DNA of 64,000 nt from Neobacillus sp. OS1-2 (GCF_030915505.1 NZ_CP133265.1:2193501-2257500), one strand, 5' to 3'; positions 25,550-34,185 are shown, numbered from the stretch's first letter. The notes: a model not told the origin generated them from the sequence alone. Numbers and translations are program-made.

Positions 25550-26242
25550 ATGAGTAGATATTCAATGGATGAGTTCATTAAACAGACAGAACAAAAGGAT
25601 AAAGGGGAAGGCTTTTTCGAATTAGAAACCCCGCGGATGCTTGAAGTGAACTTGGATGGCCTTGTTTGGGCAAAGGCGGGATCTATGGTCGCGTATCATG
25701 GGAAAATAAAGTTTGATCGCGAAGGCATTTTGGAGCACGGATTGGGGACCGCCTTTAAAAAGGCATTCACCGGTGAAGGTGCCTCGCTAATGAAAGCAAA
25801 CGGACGGGGGAAATTGTATCTTGCCGATGAGGGGAAAAAGATTATTATCCTAAACTTGCAAAACGATTCCATCTATGTGAATGGAAATGACTTGCTGGCA
25901 TTTGAGCCGGGGATAAAGTGGGAGATTAAATTAATGAAGCGGATTGCCGGGATGATGGCCGGCGGTTTATTCAATGTCCGCTGTGAAGGAACGGGCATGA
26001 TTGCCATTACTACACACTACGAGCCATTGACACTGCGGGTATTGCCGGGACAGCCGGTTATCACTGATCCAAATGCAACCGTCGCCTGGTCGGGAAATCT
26101 CCAGCCTGAGTTTCAAACGGACATCAGTTTAAAAACATTCTTTGGAAGGGGCAGCGGTGAATCGATTCAAATGAGGTTCGAGGGCGATGGATTTGTTGTG
26201 GTGCAGCCTTACGAGGAAGTTCGAAGGGTGGAGAAGGGATAA
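25550..26242 (+). CDS. AIM24/TIGR00266 family protein
   Basis: This 230-residue cytosolic protein belongs to the AIM24 (TIGR00266) beta-rich family of unknown biochemical role. The segments DGLVWAKAGSMVAYHGKIKF, GRGKLYLADEGKKIIIL, and the glycine-rich GMMAGGLFNVRCEGTGMIA are typical. No signal sequence or membrane helix is seen. The ATG follows AAAGGGGATGGG. It stands alone, with the hairpin-repeat array downstream. Confidence 0.8.
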   Translation: MSRYSMDEFIKQTEQKDKGEGFFELETPRMLEVNLDGLVWAKAGSMVAYHGKIKFDREGILEHGLGTAFKKAFTGEGASLMKANGRGKLYLADEGKKIIILNLQNDSIYVNGNDLLAFEPGIKWEIKLMKRIAGMMAGGLFNVRCEGTGMIAITTHYEPLTLRVLPGQPVITDPNATVAWSGNLQPEFQTDISLKTFFGRGSGESIQMRFEGDGFVVVQPYEEVRRVEKG

Positions 26243-26289
26243 CTTCAATGTGATCAAGCGGATTAAGACCAAGAGTATGAATGAAATTG

Positions 26290-26460
26290 GAAAAAAGGTC
26301 TTCATAGGGTCGGTGAAGGACTAATCTCGAAGGGGAAACTAATGATTAGTCCATCATAAGGTCGCTGAAGGACTAATCACGATAGGGAAACAAATGATTA
26401 GTCCATCATAAGGTTGCTGAAGGACTAATCTCAAAAGGGAAACAAAGGATTAGTCCTTCA
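26290..26460. repeat. tandem array of 43-bp hairpins with 52-bp period
   Basis: Three units start at 26314, 26366 and 26418. Each is 43 bp with arms TGAAGGACTAATC and GATTAGTCC[A/T]TCA, separated by a 9-bp spacer (TAAGGTYGC). Part of a fourth, decayed copy precedes them. The last unit is a perfect 13-bp inverted repeat. Two more units with the same 43-bp length and 52-bp period lie at 39179-39273. Confidence 0.85.
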
Positions 26461-26781
26461 AACATAATAAGTCCATTGTCGAACGCCTGCCTTTTTGAAA
26501 TTCCTCTCTAAAACCCTTCTAATCGTCTTTTTACACTTCACAACCCTACACCACTCATAAACCAAATTGGTTGTAATCCTCATTTTAGGAAACAGAAGCT
26601 TTAATTCATTCACACTCCGCAATACGGCCGTTGTCGCCAACTCTTCATGCCCGCAATCACCACACACGCATTTCTTTCCGTGAACAGAAATCGAAAATGA
26701 GCGGCAGACCACACATGTAAGTCCTTTTCGCAGCCCTTCATAATGATACGGGGGCAGTGTGGTATAAGGATTTTCCTCCAT
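26458..26781 (-). pseudogene. remnant of a NERD-domain protein (C-terminal zinc-ribbon part)
   Basis: The 107-residue frame starts MEENPYTTLPPYHYEGLRKG and carries four cysteines in a C-x2-C / C-x2-C zinc ribbon (CVVC and CGDC). This looks like the C-terminal part of Bacillus nuclease-related-domain (NERD) proteins, and the NERD domain itself is missing. There is no ribosome binding site, and an in-frame stop lies a few codons upstream. Its own stop codon is formed by the edge of the hairpin repeat. Most likely it is a decayed fragment; a free-standing small zinc-ribbon protein is the alternative. Confidence 0.55.
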
Positions 26782-27002
26782 ATGAAGGGAAATTAATTTA
26801 TCAGCTTAGGATATAGCACTCACATTGAAGTTTCTTCGTCAACGCGTCAATTCCTTAGATTTAATACGGGGTTTATACGCCATATGCCACGTCCATTCTT
26901 TTTTTATCACTCCAAGTTTATTTTATAAGAATCTCTCTACCTAAGAGGCCAAGGGTTATGAAAATTTTGTTAATTTTTTTAAAAAAATGGCCTAATATTA
27001 CT

Positions 27003-27040
27003 TTGACAGATAGAGTAATTTCGAGTAAGATTACTCTATC
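27003..27040 (+). promoter_or_regulatory. promoter with PadR-type operator
   Basis: The promoter has -35 TTGACA (27003-27008), a 17-bp spacer and -10 TAAGAT (27026-27031). A perfect 11-bp inverted repeat, GATAGAGTAAT and ATTACTCTATC (27009-27019 and 27030-27040), covers the spacer and start region. It probably binds the PadR protein encoded next. Confidence 0.8.
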
Positions 27041-27075
27041 AGATAGAATAGTTATTGAAATAGGGAAGTGACAAG

Positions 27076-27405
27076 ATGATTAGAAGTGATCTGATTCGCG
27101 GTCATTTAGATTCGATAATTTTACGCCTGATTTTTGAACAGGACAGGTATGGCTATGAAATATCGAAGGAAATCAGCTTACGTACAGACAATCGATTCCA
27201 GATAAAAGAGGCAACCTTATATGCTGTTTTTCAAAGACTTGAAAAAAAGGAATTAATTGAATCGTACATGGGGAGCGTTTCACAAGGCGGGAAAAGGAAA
27301 TATTACAGGATTACAACGCTTGGAAAAGCTTACTTAAAAGAAATGATTGCGGAATGGATAGAAACAAAAGAGGTAATCGATTTATTTATGGAGGGGTTAA
27401 AGTGA
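27076..27405 (+). CDS. PadR-family transcriptional regulator
   Basis: This 109-residue winged-helix repressor has the PadR core ILRLIFEQDRYGYEISKEIS (about residues 14-33), FQIKEATLYAVFQRLEKKEL, and the wing QGGKRKYYRITTLGKAYLKE. It lacks the long C-terminal helical domain of PadR subfamily 1, so it is the short type often found with HAAS-domain membrane proteins. Its stop overlaps the GTG start of the next gene. Autorepression through the palindrome at 27009-27040 is inferred. Confidence 0.88.
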   Translation: MIRSDLIRGHLDSIILRLIFEQDRYGYEISKEISLRTDNRFQIKEATLYAVFQRLEKKELIESYMGSVSQGGKRKYYRITTLGKAYLKEMIAEWIETKEVIDLFMEGLK

Positions 27406-27800
27406 AAAAGTTAAAAAATCATGTCGATGAACTGTTTAAAGCTGTTCCGGAGAGTGAGCAAAAGAAGGCTGTCAAGCAGGAGGTTTTAGAAAATCTTGAA
27501 GAAAAAGTGCTGGACCTGATGGAGCAAGGTAAGGAAGAAGAGGATGCGATCAATAAAGCAATCGTAGACTTTGGTGACATTGAGGATTTAAAAAAGGAAC
27601 TGGGTGTAAAGCAGCCGGTGAAGAAAAATATGTCAAAATTAAATTTAGGTTTCTCCATTTGGGGGAGTATTCTCATTATCGCTTTATTTGTGTTTATCAA
27701 TTTTGCCTATACGCCGCAAACAATCTGGTTTGTCTATCCAACCTTCGCGGTGTTATGGTGGCCGCTAGCCATGTATTTCCATTGGCAGCGGTCAAAATAG
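27402..27800 (+). CDS. HAAS-type/2TM membrane protein
   Basis: The GTG at 27402 overlaps the PadR stop (GTGA) and follows GGAGGGG. The product has 132 residues. Residues 1-70 are a charged helical domain (LEEKVLDLMEQGKEEEDAIN, then FGDIEDLKKELG) like the HAAS/permease-prefix domain found beside PadR regulators. Two membrane helices follow, with the motif IWFVYPTFAVLWWPLAMYF. That motif recurs four times in the next protein. A longer reading from 27354 overlaps PadR without a binding site and is rejected. Confidence 0.75.
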   Translation: MKKLKNHVDELFKAVPESEQKKAVKQEVLENLEEKVLDLMEQGKEEEDAINKAIVDFGDIEDLKKELGVKQPVKKNMSKLNLGFSIWGSILIIALFVFINFAYTPQTIWFVYPTFAVLWWPLAMYFHWQRSK

Positions 27801-27812
27801 GGAGGGATTATA

Positions 27813-28451
27813 ATGAGAAAATTCAATCCGGGCTTTGCCGTCGCAGGAAGTATCATGAGTATTATCTTCCTTATACTTGTTAACTATTTAACTAGCAGCC
27901 AATACGTATGGTTTTTTTATCCTTCCTTTGTATTGTTGTTGTGGCCTATAGGTGTGTACTGTGTGAAAAATGGGAAACATAAACATCTGTCACTTTCATA
28001 TAGCGTATTGCTCATTGCCTTTTTGACAGTAGAGAATTTCCTCCATTCACCAGAGTATCCATGGTCAATTTTAGCTGTTTATCCAGTATTCTGGTGGCCG
28101 ATTTTAGTTTTTTTAGGGAAGCGCGCACTAACATTACCCGTGGCATTGATTGGGAGTACGTCGATTATTTTCTATTATGCGGTGCTTAATGTATTCTTGT
28201 TTCCACAGCATCCGTGGGCTATCTATCCGGCTTTCGTTGTGTTGTGGTGGCCGCTTGTCATCTATCATGCCAAACAAAAGACATTTTTTGCATTCTCTCT
28301 TCATGCCACTCTATTACTAACGGTCTTTTTTATTACCGTTAATGCCGTCTCCAGCCCTAGCGCAATTTGGGCCGTATACCCCATCTTTTGCGCATTGTGG
28401 TGGCCATTAAGCATGTACTACTTCGTCTATAAAAGAAAACTCATAAAATAA
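27813..28451 (+). CDS. membrane protein made of four two-helix repeats
   Basis: This 212-residue protein is built from four copies of a roughly 50-residue unit. Each unit has two membrane helices and a W-x(2-3)-YP-x-F-x(2-4)-WWP-type motif: WFFYPSFVLLLWPIG, ILAVYPVFWWPILVF, WAIYPAFVVLWWPLV and WAVYPIFCALWWPLS. The preceding protein carries one such unit behind a HAAS-like domain. The start at 27813 follows GGAGGGA. It ends the PadR operon. I know of no assigned function; a role in envelope stress is only a guess. Confidence 0.75.
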   Translation: MRKFNPGFAVAGSIMSIIFLILVNYLTSSQYVWFFYPSFVLLLWPIGVYCVKNGKHKHLSLSYSVLLIAFLTVENFLHSPEYPWSILAVYPVFWWPILVFLGKRALTLPVALIGSTSIIFYYAVLNVFLFPQHPWAIYPAFVVLWWPLVIYHAKQKTFFAFSLHATLLLTVFFITVNAVSSPSAIWAVYPIFCALWWPLSMYYFVYKRKLIK

Positions 28452-28495
28452 TCATTTGGGTGTTGTCCACTTCGGGGAGACAAGTGTCTTTTTAC

Positions 28496-28509
28496 GGTGC
28501 CTGACACCC
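28496..28509. repeat. dispersed motif GGTGCCTGACACCC
   Basis: This is the exact reverse complement of 13264-13277. It lies in the gap between the PadR operon and the response regulator. Confidence 0.5.
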
Positions 28510-28598
28510 TTTTTACTATATAGATAGTATTTGTGTAAATGGGGAAACAAGTTTATGCTGTATATACAAAATTTGGAGAGTAACTGGGTGATTACTGA

Positions 28599-29288
28599 AT
28601 GGAGCAAATAAATATTTTGGTTGTCGAAGATGATAATGATATTAATCAATTATTATGCAATATTATCCGGAAAAGCGGCTATGTCCCGCAGCCGGCCTAT
28701 TCTGGTACTGAAGCGATGATCTACTTGGAACGATCTGAATGGGATATGGTGCTGCTCGATTTAATGCTGCCTGGCATGACAGGAGAAGAGATCTTAACAA
28801 AAATAAGTGAACAAAATCCTATACCTGTCATTGTAATCTCCGCAAAGCTGGAGCAGCAAACAAAAATCGAAGCCTTACGAACCGGTGCAGATGATTACAT
28901 CACGAAGCCCTTTGATATTGAAGAGGTTTCTGCAAGAATTGATTCCCATTTAAGAAGATCCCGCCGTCTAACCCAACAGCCACATCCTAAAGAATTAACA
29001 TTCAAGGATTTACAGGTTGATACGGTAGCAAAAACAGTAACTGTTAATGGATTTCAATTGACAGTTACGGCACGAGAATATGCAATCCTTGCACTGCTTT
29101 TGTCATCTCCCAAAAAGGTCTTTACCAAGGCGAACGTATATGAAAGTGTCTGGAACGAGGAATTCCGTGGCGATGATAACACCATCAATGTGCATATGAG
29201 TAATGTCAGGAGCAAACTGGCCAAAGCCAACCCTAATGAAGAATACATCGAAACCATCTGGGGAATGGGCTACCGCCTTAAAACTTAA
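28599..29288 (+). CDS. OmpR-family response regulator
   Basis: This 229-residue regulator has a receiver domain (residues 1-120) with the acidic pair VVEDD, the phospho-acceptor Asp in VLLDLMLPGM, the conserved Thr/Ser and Lys in VIVISA and ITKPFDIEEV. A winged-helix output domain (about 130-229) has ILALLLSSPKKVFTKANVYE and INVHMSNVRSKL. Its gene starts a cassette whose later members are an ABC ATPase, an ABC permease and a histidine kinase. This layout is typical of peptide-antibiotic sensing and resistance modules. Confidence 0.9.
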   Translation: MEQINILVVEDDNDINQLLCNIIRKSGYVPQPAYSGTEAMIYLERSEWDMVLLDLMLPGMTGEEILTKISEQNPIPVIVISAKLEQQTKIEALRTGADDYITKPFDIEEVSARIDSHLRRSRRLTQQPHPKELTFKDLQVDTVAKTVTVNGFQLTVTAREYAILALLLSSPKKVFTKANVYESVWNEEFRGDDNTINVHMSNVRSKLAKANPNEEYIETIWGMGYRLKT

Positions 29289-29292
29289 GGTT

Positions 29293-29339
29293 TTCTTAAG
29301 AGTTTGCTTAAGCCTTTCTTATGTAATCATACCTATACT
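29293..29339 (+). promoter_or_regulatory. direct-repeat response-regulator site and promoter for the ABC genes
   Basis: CTTAAG (29295-29300), CTTAAG (29307-29312) and CTTATG (29318-29323) repeat at 11-12 bp, one helical turn. The -10 TATACT (29334-29339) follows, and the -35 region overlaps the last repeat. This fits activation by the OmpR-type regulator encoded just upstream. Confidence 0.65.
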
Positions 29340-29372
29340 AAATTTATCGCCGCATAAGGGAGGTAAATTTAA

Positions 29373-30296
29373 ATGAAAGATAATGTACTCAAAACCAACA
29401 ATCTATCCAAAAAGTATAAACAGCAACTGGCCTTGAACAAGGTAAATCTTTCAATTAAAAAAGGTTCAATCTATGGTTTTATCGGGCAAAATGGTGCTGG
29501 GAAATCAACGCTCATTCGACTAGTGTCAGGACTTGCATTTCCCACAACCGGTACGATGGAGTTATTTGGAAAAAGTAATGAAACGGAGCTTATACAAGCA
29601 AGAAAACGCATCGGGACAATCATCGAAGGACCGGCATTGTATCCCCAAATGACCGCTGCCGAAAACTTGGAAGTCCACCGACTGCTAAAAGGTATACCGG
29701 GAAAGGAATGTATCGAAAAAACCCTATCCCTTGTCGGACTTCAGGAGACTGGGAAAAAGAAAGCCAAAAACTTTTCTTTAGGGATGAAGCAACGTCTTGG
29801 TCTTGCGATTGCACTATTGGGCGATCCTGAATTCTTAATTCTCGATGAACCTATTAACGGACTCGACCCGATGGGAGTCGTCGAAATCCGAGAACTATTA
29901 AAGAGGCTCAACCGAGAATATGGGATTACCATCTTAATCTCTAGCCATATCTTAAGTGAACTGCATTTATTAGCTACTCACTATGGCATCATTCATAAAG
30001 GGGAGTTAATCGAGCAATTAACAGCAGAGGAACTAAATGGGAAGTGCCAGCAATTTTTGCATATAAAAGTGGATAATCCGAACAAAGCGGCAACCATACT
30101 TGAAACGGAACTAGCCACCAGTGCGTTCGAGGTCATGCCTGACGGTGTGATTAAGTTGTTTGCTTATTTAGATGTTCCGGGTAAAATCTCGACAGCCTTA
30201 ACGAATCATGGTTTAGTCATCGAACAATTCATGCCGATGGGTGAGGACCTTGAAGGCTATTTTATGAATCGGATTGGAGGCGTGAACCATGGGTAA
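29373..30296 (+). CDS. ABC transporter ATP-binding protein (BcrA-like)
   Basis: This 307-residue ATPase has Walker A GQNGAGKSTL (about residues 38-47), a BcrA-type signature NFSLGMKQRLGLAIALLGDP instead of the classical LSGGQ, Walker B FLILDEPINGLDP, and a switch His in LISSHILSE. A C-terminal extension (residues 220-307) is usual in bacitracin/lantibiotic exporters. The ATG follows GGGAGGT. It overlaps the permease gene by eight bases. It probably energises removal of a wall-targeting peptide antibiotic. Confidence 0.88.
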   Translation: MKDNVLKTNNLSKKYKQQLALNKVNLSIKKGSIYGFIGQNGAGKSTLIRLVSGLAFPTTGTMELFGKSNETELIQARKRIGTIIEGPALYPQMTAAENLEVHRLLKGIPGKECIEKTLSLVGLQETGKKKAKNFSLGMKQRLGLAIALLGDPEFLILDEPINGLDPMGVVEIRELLKRLNREYGITILISSHILSELHLLATHYGIIHKGELIEQLTAEELNGKCQQFLHIKVDNPNKAATILETELATSAFEVMPDGVIKLFAYLDVPGKISTALTNHGLVIEQFMPMGEDLEGYFMNRIGGVNHG

Positions 30297-31032
30297 TTTG
30301 GTGAAATCAGAATTATATAAGTTGCGAAAGGATCGTACCCTTTGGACATTGATCGTCATCCTAATGGCTTCAGCTATTTTTTATCCAGTTCTGATCTTCT
30401 TTGATAATGGTGCAAATTCTGCCACAGTGAATGACTTTTATATCGGCACCGCTCTTAGCGGAAACGATTATATTGTCAAGCTTGTCCCATGTATACTTGC
30501 AGGTTTCTTCATTTCAAGTGAATATTCGAATGGTACGATGAAAAGTATCGGGGCTTCTGGCAATAACAGAATCAGGATCTATTTTGCCAAATTACTGGCT
30601 TTTTCAATAGGTGCAGTGATTATTTCATTAGTCTTTCCCCTTGTCATATTGGCAGCCAGTACCATTTTGTTTGGGGCTCATGATCTGCCTGCCTTAGACT
30701 ATGTTATCCAGACGATGGGCTTAACAATCCTTTATGCGGCAGCATTCGCTTCGATTATGTCCCTATTTTCCATTATCTTTAGCGATAGTGGAAAGACGAT
30801 TGGGTTTTTACTTATCTTTTTCCTTCTATTTGATAGTATCTTATATTTGTTAAGCAAAGAGTTTGCCTTTGTAGAGGCCGTTTTTAACTACTCCGTGTTC
30901 AAGTTATTTTTGGATATTAAAGCTGATTTAAGTAATGGTGCTTTTTTAAAAATTTTGCTAGTCCCAGTCATTACATGGATGGTGTTTGGGTTTTTAGGCA
31001 GTTTTATTTTTCAAAAAAAAGAAATAAAGTAA
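30289..31032 (+). CDS. ABC transporter permease (ABC-2 type)
   Basis: This 247-residue membrane protein has six helices. Its first loop contains SATVNDFYIGTALSG, and the ISSEYSNGTMKSI coupling segment is typical of BcrB/EcsB-like ABC-2 permeases. It is coupled to the ATPase gene by an eight-base overlap and followed after 12 bases by the kinase gene. Together with the ATPase it should form a half-exporter dimer. Confidence 0.85.
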   Translation: MGNLVKSELYKLRKDRTLWTLIVILMASAIFYPVLIFFDNGANSATVNDFYIGTALSGNDYIVKLVPCILAGFFISSEYSNGTMKSIGASGNNRIRIYFAKLLAFSIGAVIISLVFPLVILAASTILFGAHDLPALDYVIQTMGLTILYAAAFASIMSLFSIIFSDSGKTIGFLLIFFLLFDSILYLLSKEFAFVEAVFNYSVFKLFLDIKADLSNGAFLKILLVPVITWMVFGFLGSFIFQKKEIK

Positions 31033-31044
31033 GGAAGAAAGCGG

Positions 31045-31950
31045 GTGGGAAGCGTGCTCTATATAACAATTATTTCTGTACTAGCAGCACTGCTTTTTCT
31101 CACTCGTCTTTTTTTTATCAAAAGGGAAATCAAACGCGTCACAATGCAGCTCAACCAGTTTAATCATAAACAGACGGAAAAAAAGGTTGATCTTGCCTTT
31201 TTCGAAACGGACCTGGAGAAACTCGCGAGTGAAATTAACCGGCAAATAGATAGTACGATGCAGGCCCAGGCGGAGAAACAACGGACAGAGAATGAGCTGA
31301 AACAGGCCATTGCTAATATTTCTCATGATATTCGGACCCCGATGACCTCCATTCTTGGCTATATTCAGCTCCTCGAATCAGCTGACATAGATCCTGAGCA
31401 AAGAACGGAGTATACGACAATCGTAAAAAAGGGGGCGCTCCGCTTAAAGGTGTTACTAGAAGACTTTTTTGAGTTATCGGTTATCGAATCCGCAGATTAT
31501 CCGCTAAATATTGAATCTATCAAACTGAATCAAATAGTACCTGAAGTATTGGTAGGATTTTATGAAGCTTTTTATCAAAGGGGACTCGAACCGATTATTC
31601 ATCTTCCGGAAGAAGAAGTCATCATTAAGGCAGATGTATCTGCAGTCAAACGGGTAATCGAAAATTTACTGAGTAATGCCCTAAAGCACTCAACGGGAAA
31701 TGTGATAATCTGTCTTGAAAAACGACGATCTTCGGTTGAGCTAACAATCAGCAATCCCGCCGGTTGCCTTACCGAAAAGGATCTTTTCTTTCTGTTCGAT
31801 CGTTTCTATAAAGCCGATCAAACAAGAATAGGAAAAGGGACAGGGCTGGGCTTATCGATTGCCAAAGGCTTGATGAAAAAAATGAATGGGAATTTGACAG
31901 CGGAATTGCAAGAGGAGCACTTGATGATGAAATGTGAATGGAAGATTTAA
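31045..31950 (+). CDS. sensor histidine kinase
   Basis: This 301-residue kinase has one N-terminal membrane helix (about residues 4-26) and no sizable external sensor domain, so it is likely an intramembrane-sensing or transporter-coupled type. A linker of about 60 residues leads to the H-box NISHDIRTPMTSILGYIQLL. The ATPase domain shows the N-box ENLLSNALKHS, and IGKGTGLGLSIAKGLM. The GTG at 31045 follows AAGGAAGA. It closes the regulator-ABC-kinase cassette. Confidence 0.88.
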   Translation: MGSVLYITIISVLAALLFLTRLFFIKREIKRVTMQLNQFNHKQTEKKVDLAFFETDLEKLASEINRQIDSTMQAQAEKQRTENELKQAIANISHDIRTPMTSILGYIQLLESADIDPEQRTEYTTIVKKGALRLKVLLEDFFELSVIESADYPLNIESIKLNQIVPEVLVGFYEAFYQRGLEPIIHLPEEEVIIKADVSAVKRVIENLLSNALKHSTGNVIICLEKRRSSVELTISNPAGCLTEKDLFFLFDRFYKADQTRIGKGTGLGLSIAKGLMKKMNGNLTAELQEEHLMMKCEWKI

Positions 31951-31960
31951 TGAGGAACTA

Positions 31961-32014
31961 AAAAGGGGCTCCCCACGGTCAGTTGCCTGACTTTTGGGAT
32001 AGCCCCTTTTGTTT
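31961..32014. terminator. large bidirectional terminator
   Basis: AAAAGGGGCT (31961-31970) pairs with AGCCCCTTTT (32001-32010), with an inner GTCAG/CTGAC stem. It separates the kinase gene from convergent kimA. Confidence 0.85.
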
Positions 32015-32020
32015 TGCTAT

Positions 32021-33847
32021 TTATTTTTTCAAATGATATGGCACAGTCGTGATGATTACATTTCTGCGATAGAGCAAGAAGGACCGAATCAGTAAGCTGG
32101 ATTGGTTATGAAGAATATTGTGCCAGCCTTTTTTAGGAATAAACTGTGGAATAATCACAGTGACTTGATAATTGGATTCGCTCGCTTTATGTTCAACCGT
32201 ATCAACAAATTTGGTTAATGGCTGGATGATGCTGCGATAATGTGAGTGTAATGTCACAAGTCGGATATCGGGCTGCCACTTTTTCCATTTCTCTTCAAAC
32301 TTCTTTTCGTCTTCTCTTTCAAAAGCAACGTAAACGGCAATAATCTGGTCAGCTGAAAGAGATTTAGCATAATTTAGTGAGTTTTCCACCACATGCGTAA
32401 TTCCCGCAACAGGTACAACAAGTACATTGCCTTCAATCAGAGGAGCAGGCTCGCAAGTGGTAATCCTAAGTTGGTCACCTACTGAATCATAATGCCTTCT
32501 GATTCTATGGAAAATTAAAATAATAATGGGAATAAAAATCAATACAGGCCAGACGCGATCGAACTTTGTTAAAAAGAATACGATGGTTACAGTAAAACTA
32601 ATGATTGCTCCCGTGGTGTTAATAATAAACTTCGGTCCCCATCCAGTTGGTTTTTCACGAATCCATTTCAGCATCATTCCTGTCTGTGACAATGTAAATG
32701 GAATGAACACTCCCACAGCATATAGTGGAATGAGATGTTCTGTCTGACCTTCAAAAAACATAATTAGCAGGATGGAAGCAACACCAAGGATGATGATGCC
32801 ATTGGAATAACCTAAACGGTCCCCTCTGATGGTAAACATTCTTGGGATAAATTTATCTTTAGCTAAATTCACAGCTAGCAGTGGGAAGGCTGAATACCCC
32901 GTATTGGCTGCAAGGATTAATATCAAGGCTGTTGTCCCTTGGATAAAGTAATACATGCCATTCCGGCCAAAGATCTCTTCGGCTATTTGCGAAACAACCG
33001 TTACCTCGACGCGGGGAGAAATCCCATAATAATAGGCTAAAAAGACGATCCCGGAAAATAGTATGGCTAGTAACGTTCCCATCGCCATTAATGTTTTCGC
33101 GGCATTCTTCGGTGCCGGGTCTTTAAAGTTTGGGATGGCATTGGAGATTGCTTCTACTCCTGTAAGCGCCGAACTGCCAGAAGCAAAGGCCTTTAAGAGT
33201 ATAAAAAGACTAATGCCTGCAACCGGTGTCCCAAGCGGTGCCGATAAATCGGGTGAAACACGACCCGTTACGATATTGAATAATCCGACCCCAATTAAAA
33301 TAAATAAGGCGAACACAAATAAATAAACAGGATAGGCTAATATAGAGGCGGATTCCGTTACCCCTCTTAAGTTTAAAATGGTTATAAAAATGACAAAAAT
33401 GATGGAAATGACTACATTGTGTGCATGTAAGGCAGGAAATGCGGATGTAATGGCATCGGTACCGGCAGATACACTTACAGCCACTGTTAAAATGTAGTCT
33501 ACCAACAATGACCCACCGGCAATAAGACCTGGATTAACCCCTAAATTTTCCTTAGAAACCACATATGCTCCGCCGCCATGCGGATAGGCAAAGATTATCT
33601 GCCGGTAGGAAAGAATTAAGGCAGCTAAAAGAATTAATACCCCGACCGCAATGGGAATGGAGTACCAAAAGGCAAGGGTGCCCAATGTTACTAGGACAAT
33701 CAATATTTGTTCCGGACCATAGGCCACGGATGACAATGCATCCGAGGAAAGGATGGCTAATGCCTTCGTTTTTGTGAGTTTTTGTTCCCCTAAAGCTGTT
33801 GATTTTAAAGGACGTCCGATTAATAACCTCTTTATAGAAGCAATCAC
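32021..33847 (-). CDS. kimA: KimA potassium importer
   Basis: This 608-residue proton-coupled potassium transporter closely matches KimA (YdaO) of B. subtilis along its length: SIKRLLIGRPLKS, LAILSSDALSSVAYGPEQIL, YPHGGGAYVVSKENLG and LLKAFASGSSALTGVEAISN. Twelve helices are followed by a cytosolic C-terminal domain ending LYRRNVIITTVPYHLKK. It imports K+ with high affinity. In B. subtilis it is switched off by c-di-AMP, and a c-di-AMP riboswitch lies directly upstream here too. The GTG at 33847 follows GGTGGTGA. Confidence 0.95.
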   Translation of the reverse strand: MIASIKRLLIGRPLKSTALGEQKLTKTKALAILSSDALSSVAYGPEQILIVLVTLGTLAFWYSIPIAVGVLILLAALILSYRQIIFAYPHGGGAYVVSKENLGVNPGLIAGGSLLVDYILTVAVSVSAGTDAITSAFPALHAHNVVISIIFVIFITILNLRGVTESASILAYPVYLFVFALFILIGVGLFNIVTGRVSPDLSAPLGTPVAGISLFILLKAFASGSSALTGVEAISNAIPNFKDPAPKNAAKTLMAMGTLLAILFSGIVFLAYYYGISPRVEVTVVSQIAEEIFGRNGMYYFIQGTTALILILAANTGYSAFPLLAVNLAKDKFIPRMFTIRGDRLGYSNGIIILGVASILLIMFFEGQTEHLIPLYAVGVFIPFTLSQTGMMLKWIREKPTGWGPKFIINTTGAIISFTVTIVFFLTKFDRVWPVLIFIPIIILIFHRIRRHYDSVGDQLRITTCEPAPLIEGNVLVVPVAGITHVVENSLNYAKSLSADQIIAVYVAFEREDEKKFEEKWKKWQPDIRLVTLHSHYRSIIQPLTKFVDTVEHKASESNYQVTVIIPQFIPKKGWHNILHNQSSLLIRSFLLYRRNVIITTVPYHLKK

Positions 33848-33929
33848 TGCAGTTCACCACCGAATTAAGTATAAAAGTAGTATTCTCTTCGCAACTAAAA
33901 AACCAGTCGCAAAGGATATCTTTGGAACA

Positions 33930-34137
33930 AAAAAAATCTACAAGCCATTTTGAATAGACTTGTAGACATTATTTTCCATGTCGCACAAGCTCCACCTTCC
34001 TTCTCATATAACGCTTACGAGGTTAGCTGTCGGATTCGGGCCAATGAGTAGCCCTACCTTTTGAAAGGATTCACCCCTGGGTTGTAGATCAACCCGCAAA
34101 CACGGTTCCCCCGTACCATATGGTTTCAGCGATTTAG
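33930..34137 (-). ncRNA. c-di-AMP (ydaO/yuaA) riboswitch with terminator
   Basis: Read on the minus strand from 34137, the aptamer shows the ydaO consensus blocks: AAATCGCTGAAACC, CGGGGGAACCG, AGGGGTGAATCC, GGTAGGGCTAC, and CCCGAATCCGACAGCTAACC followed by CGTAAGCG near 34011. A terminator follows with arms CTACAAG (33965-33959 and 33944-33938) and a T run. This is an OFF switch: high c-di-AMP should stop kimA transcription. Confidence 0.95.
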
Positions 34138-34156
34138 AAATTTGAAACTGTGGATT

Positions 34157-34185
34157 ATCATACTCCCGTGTTGTGGAAAAGTAAA
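34157..34185 (-). promoter_or_regulatory. promoter of the kimA riboswitch transcript
   Basis: On the minus strand, -35 TTTACT (34185-34180), a 17-bp spacer and -10 TATGAT (34162-34157) end about 20 bases before the aptamer. Confidence 0.6.

Noticed and set aside
25236..25553. 105-codon frame antisense to the deacetylase gene end and its promoter
   Set aside because: It overlaps the signal-peptide region of a clear gene and has no binding site.
26290..26460. Possible CRISPR array
   Set aside because: The units are self-complementary hairpins with short, similar 9-bp spacers and no cas genes nearby.
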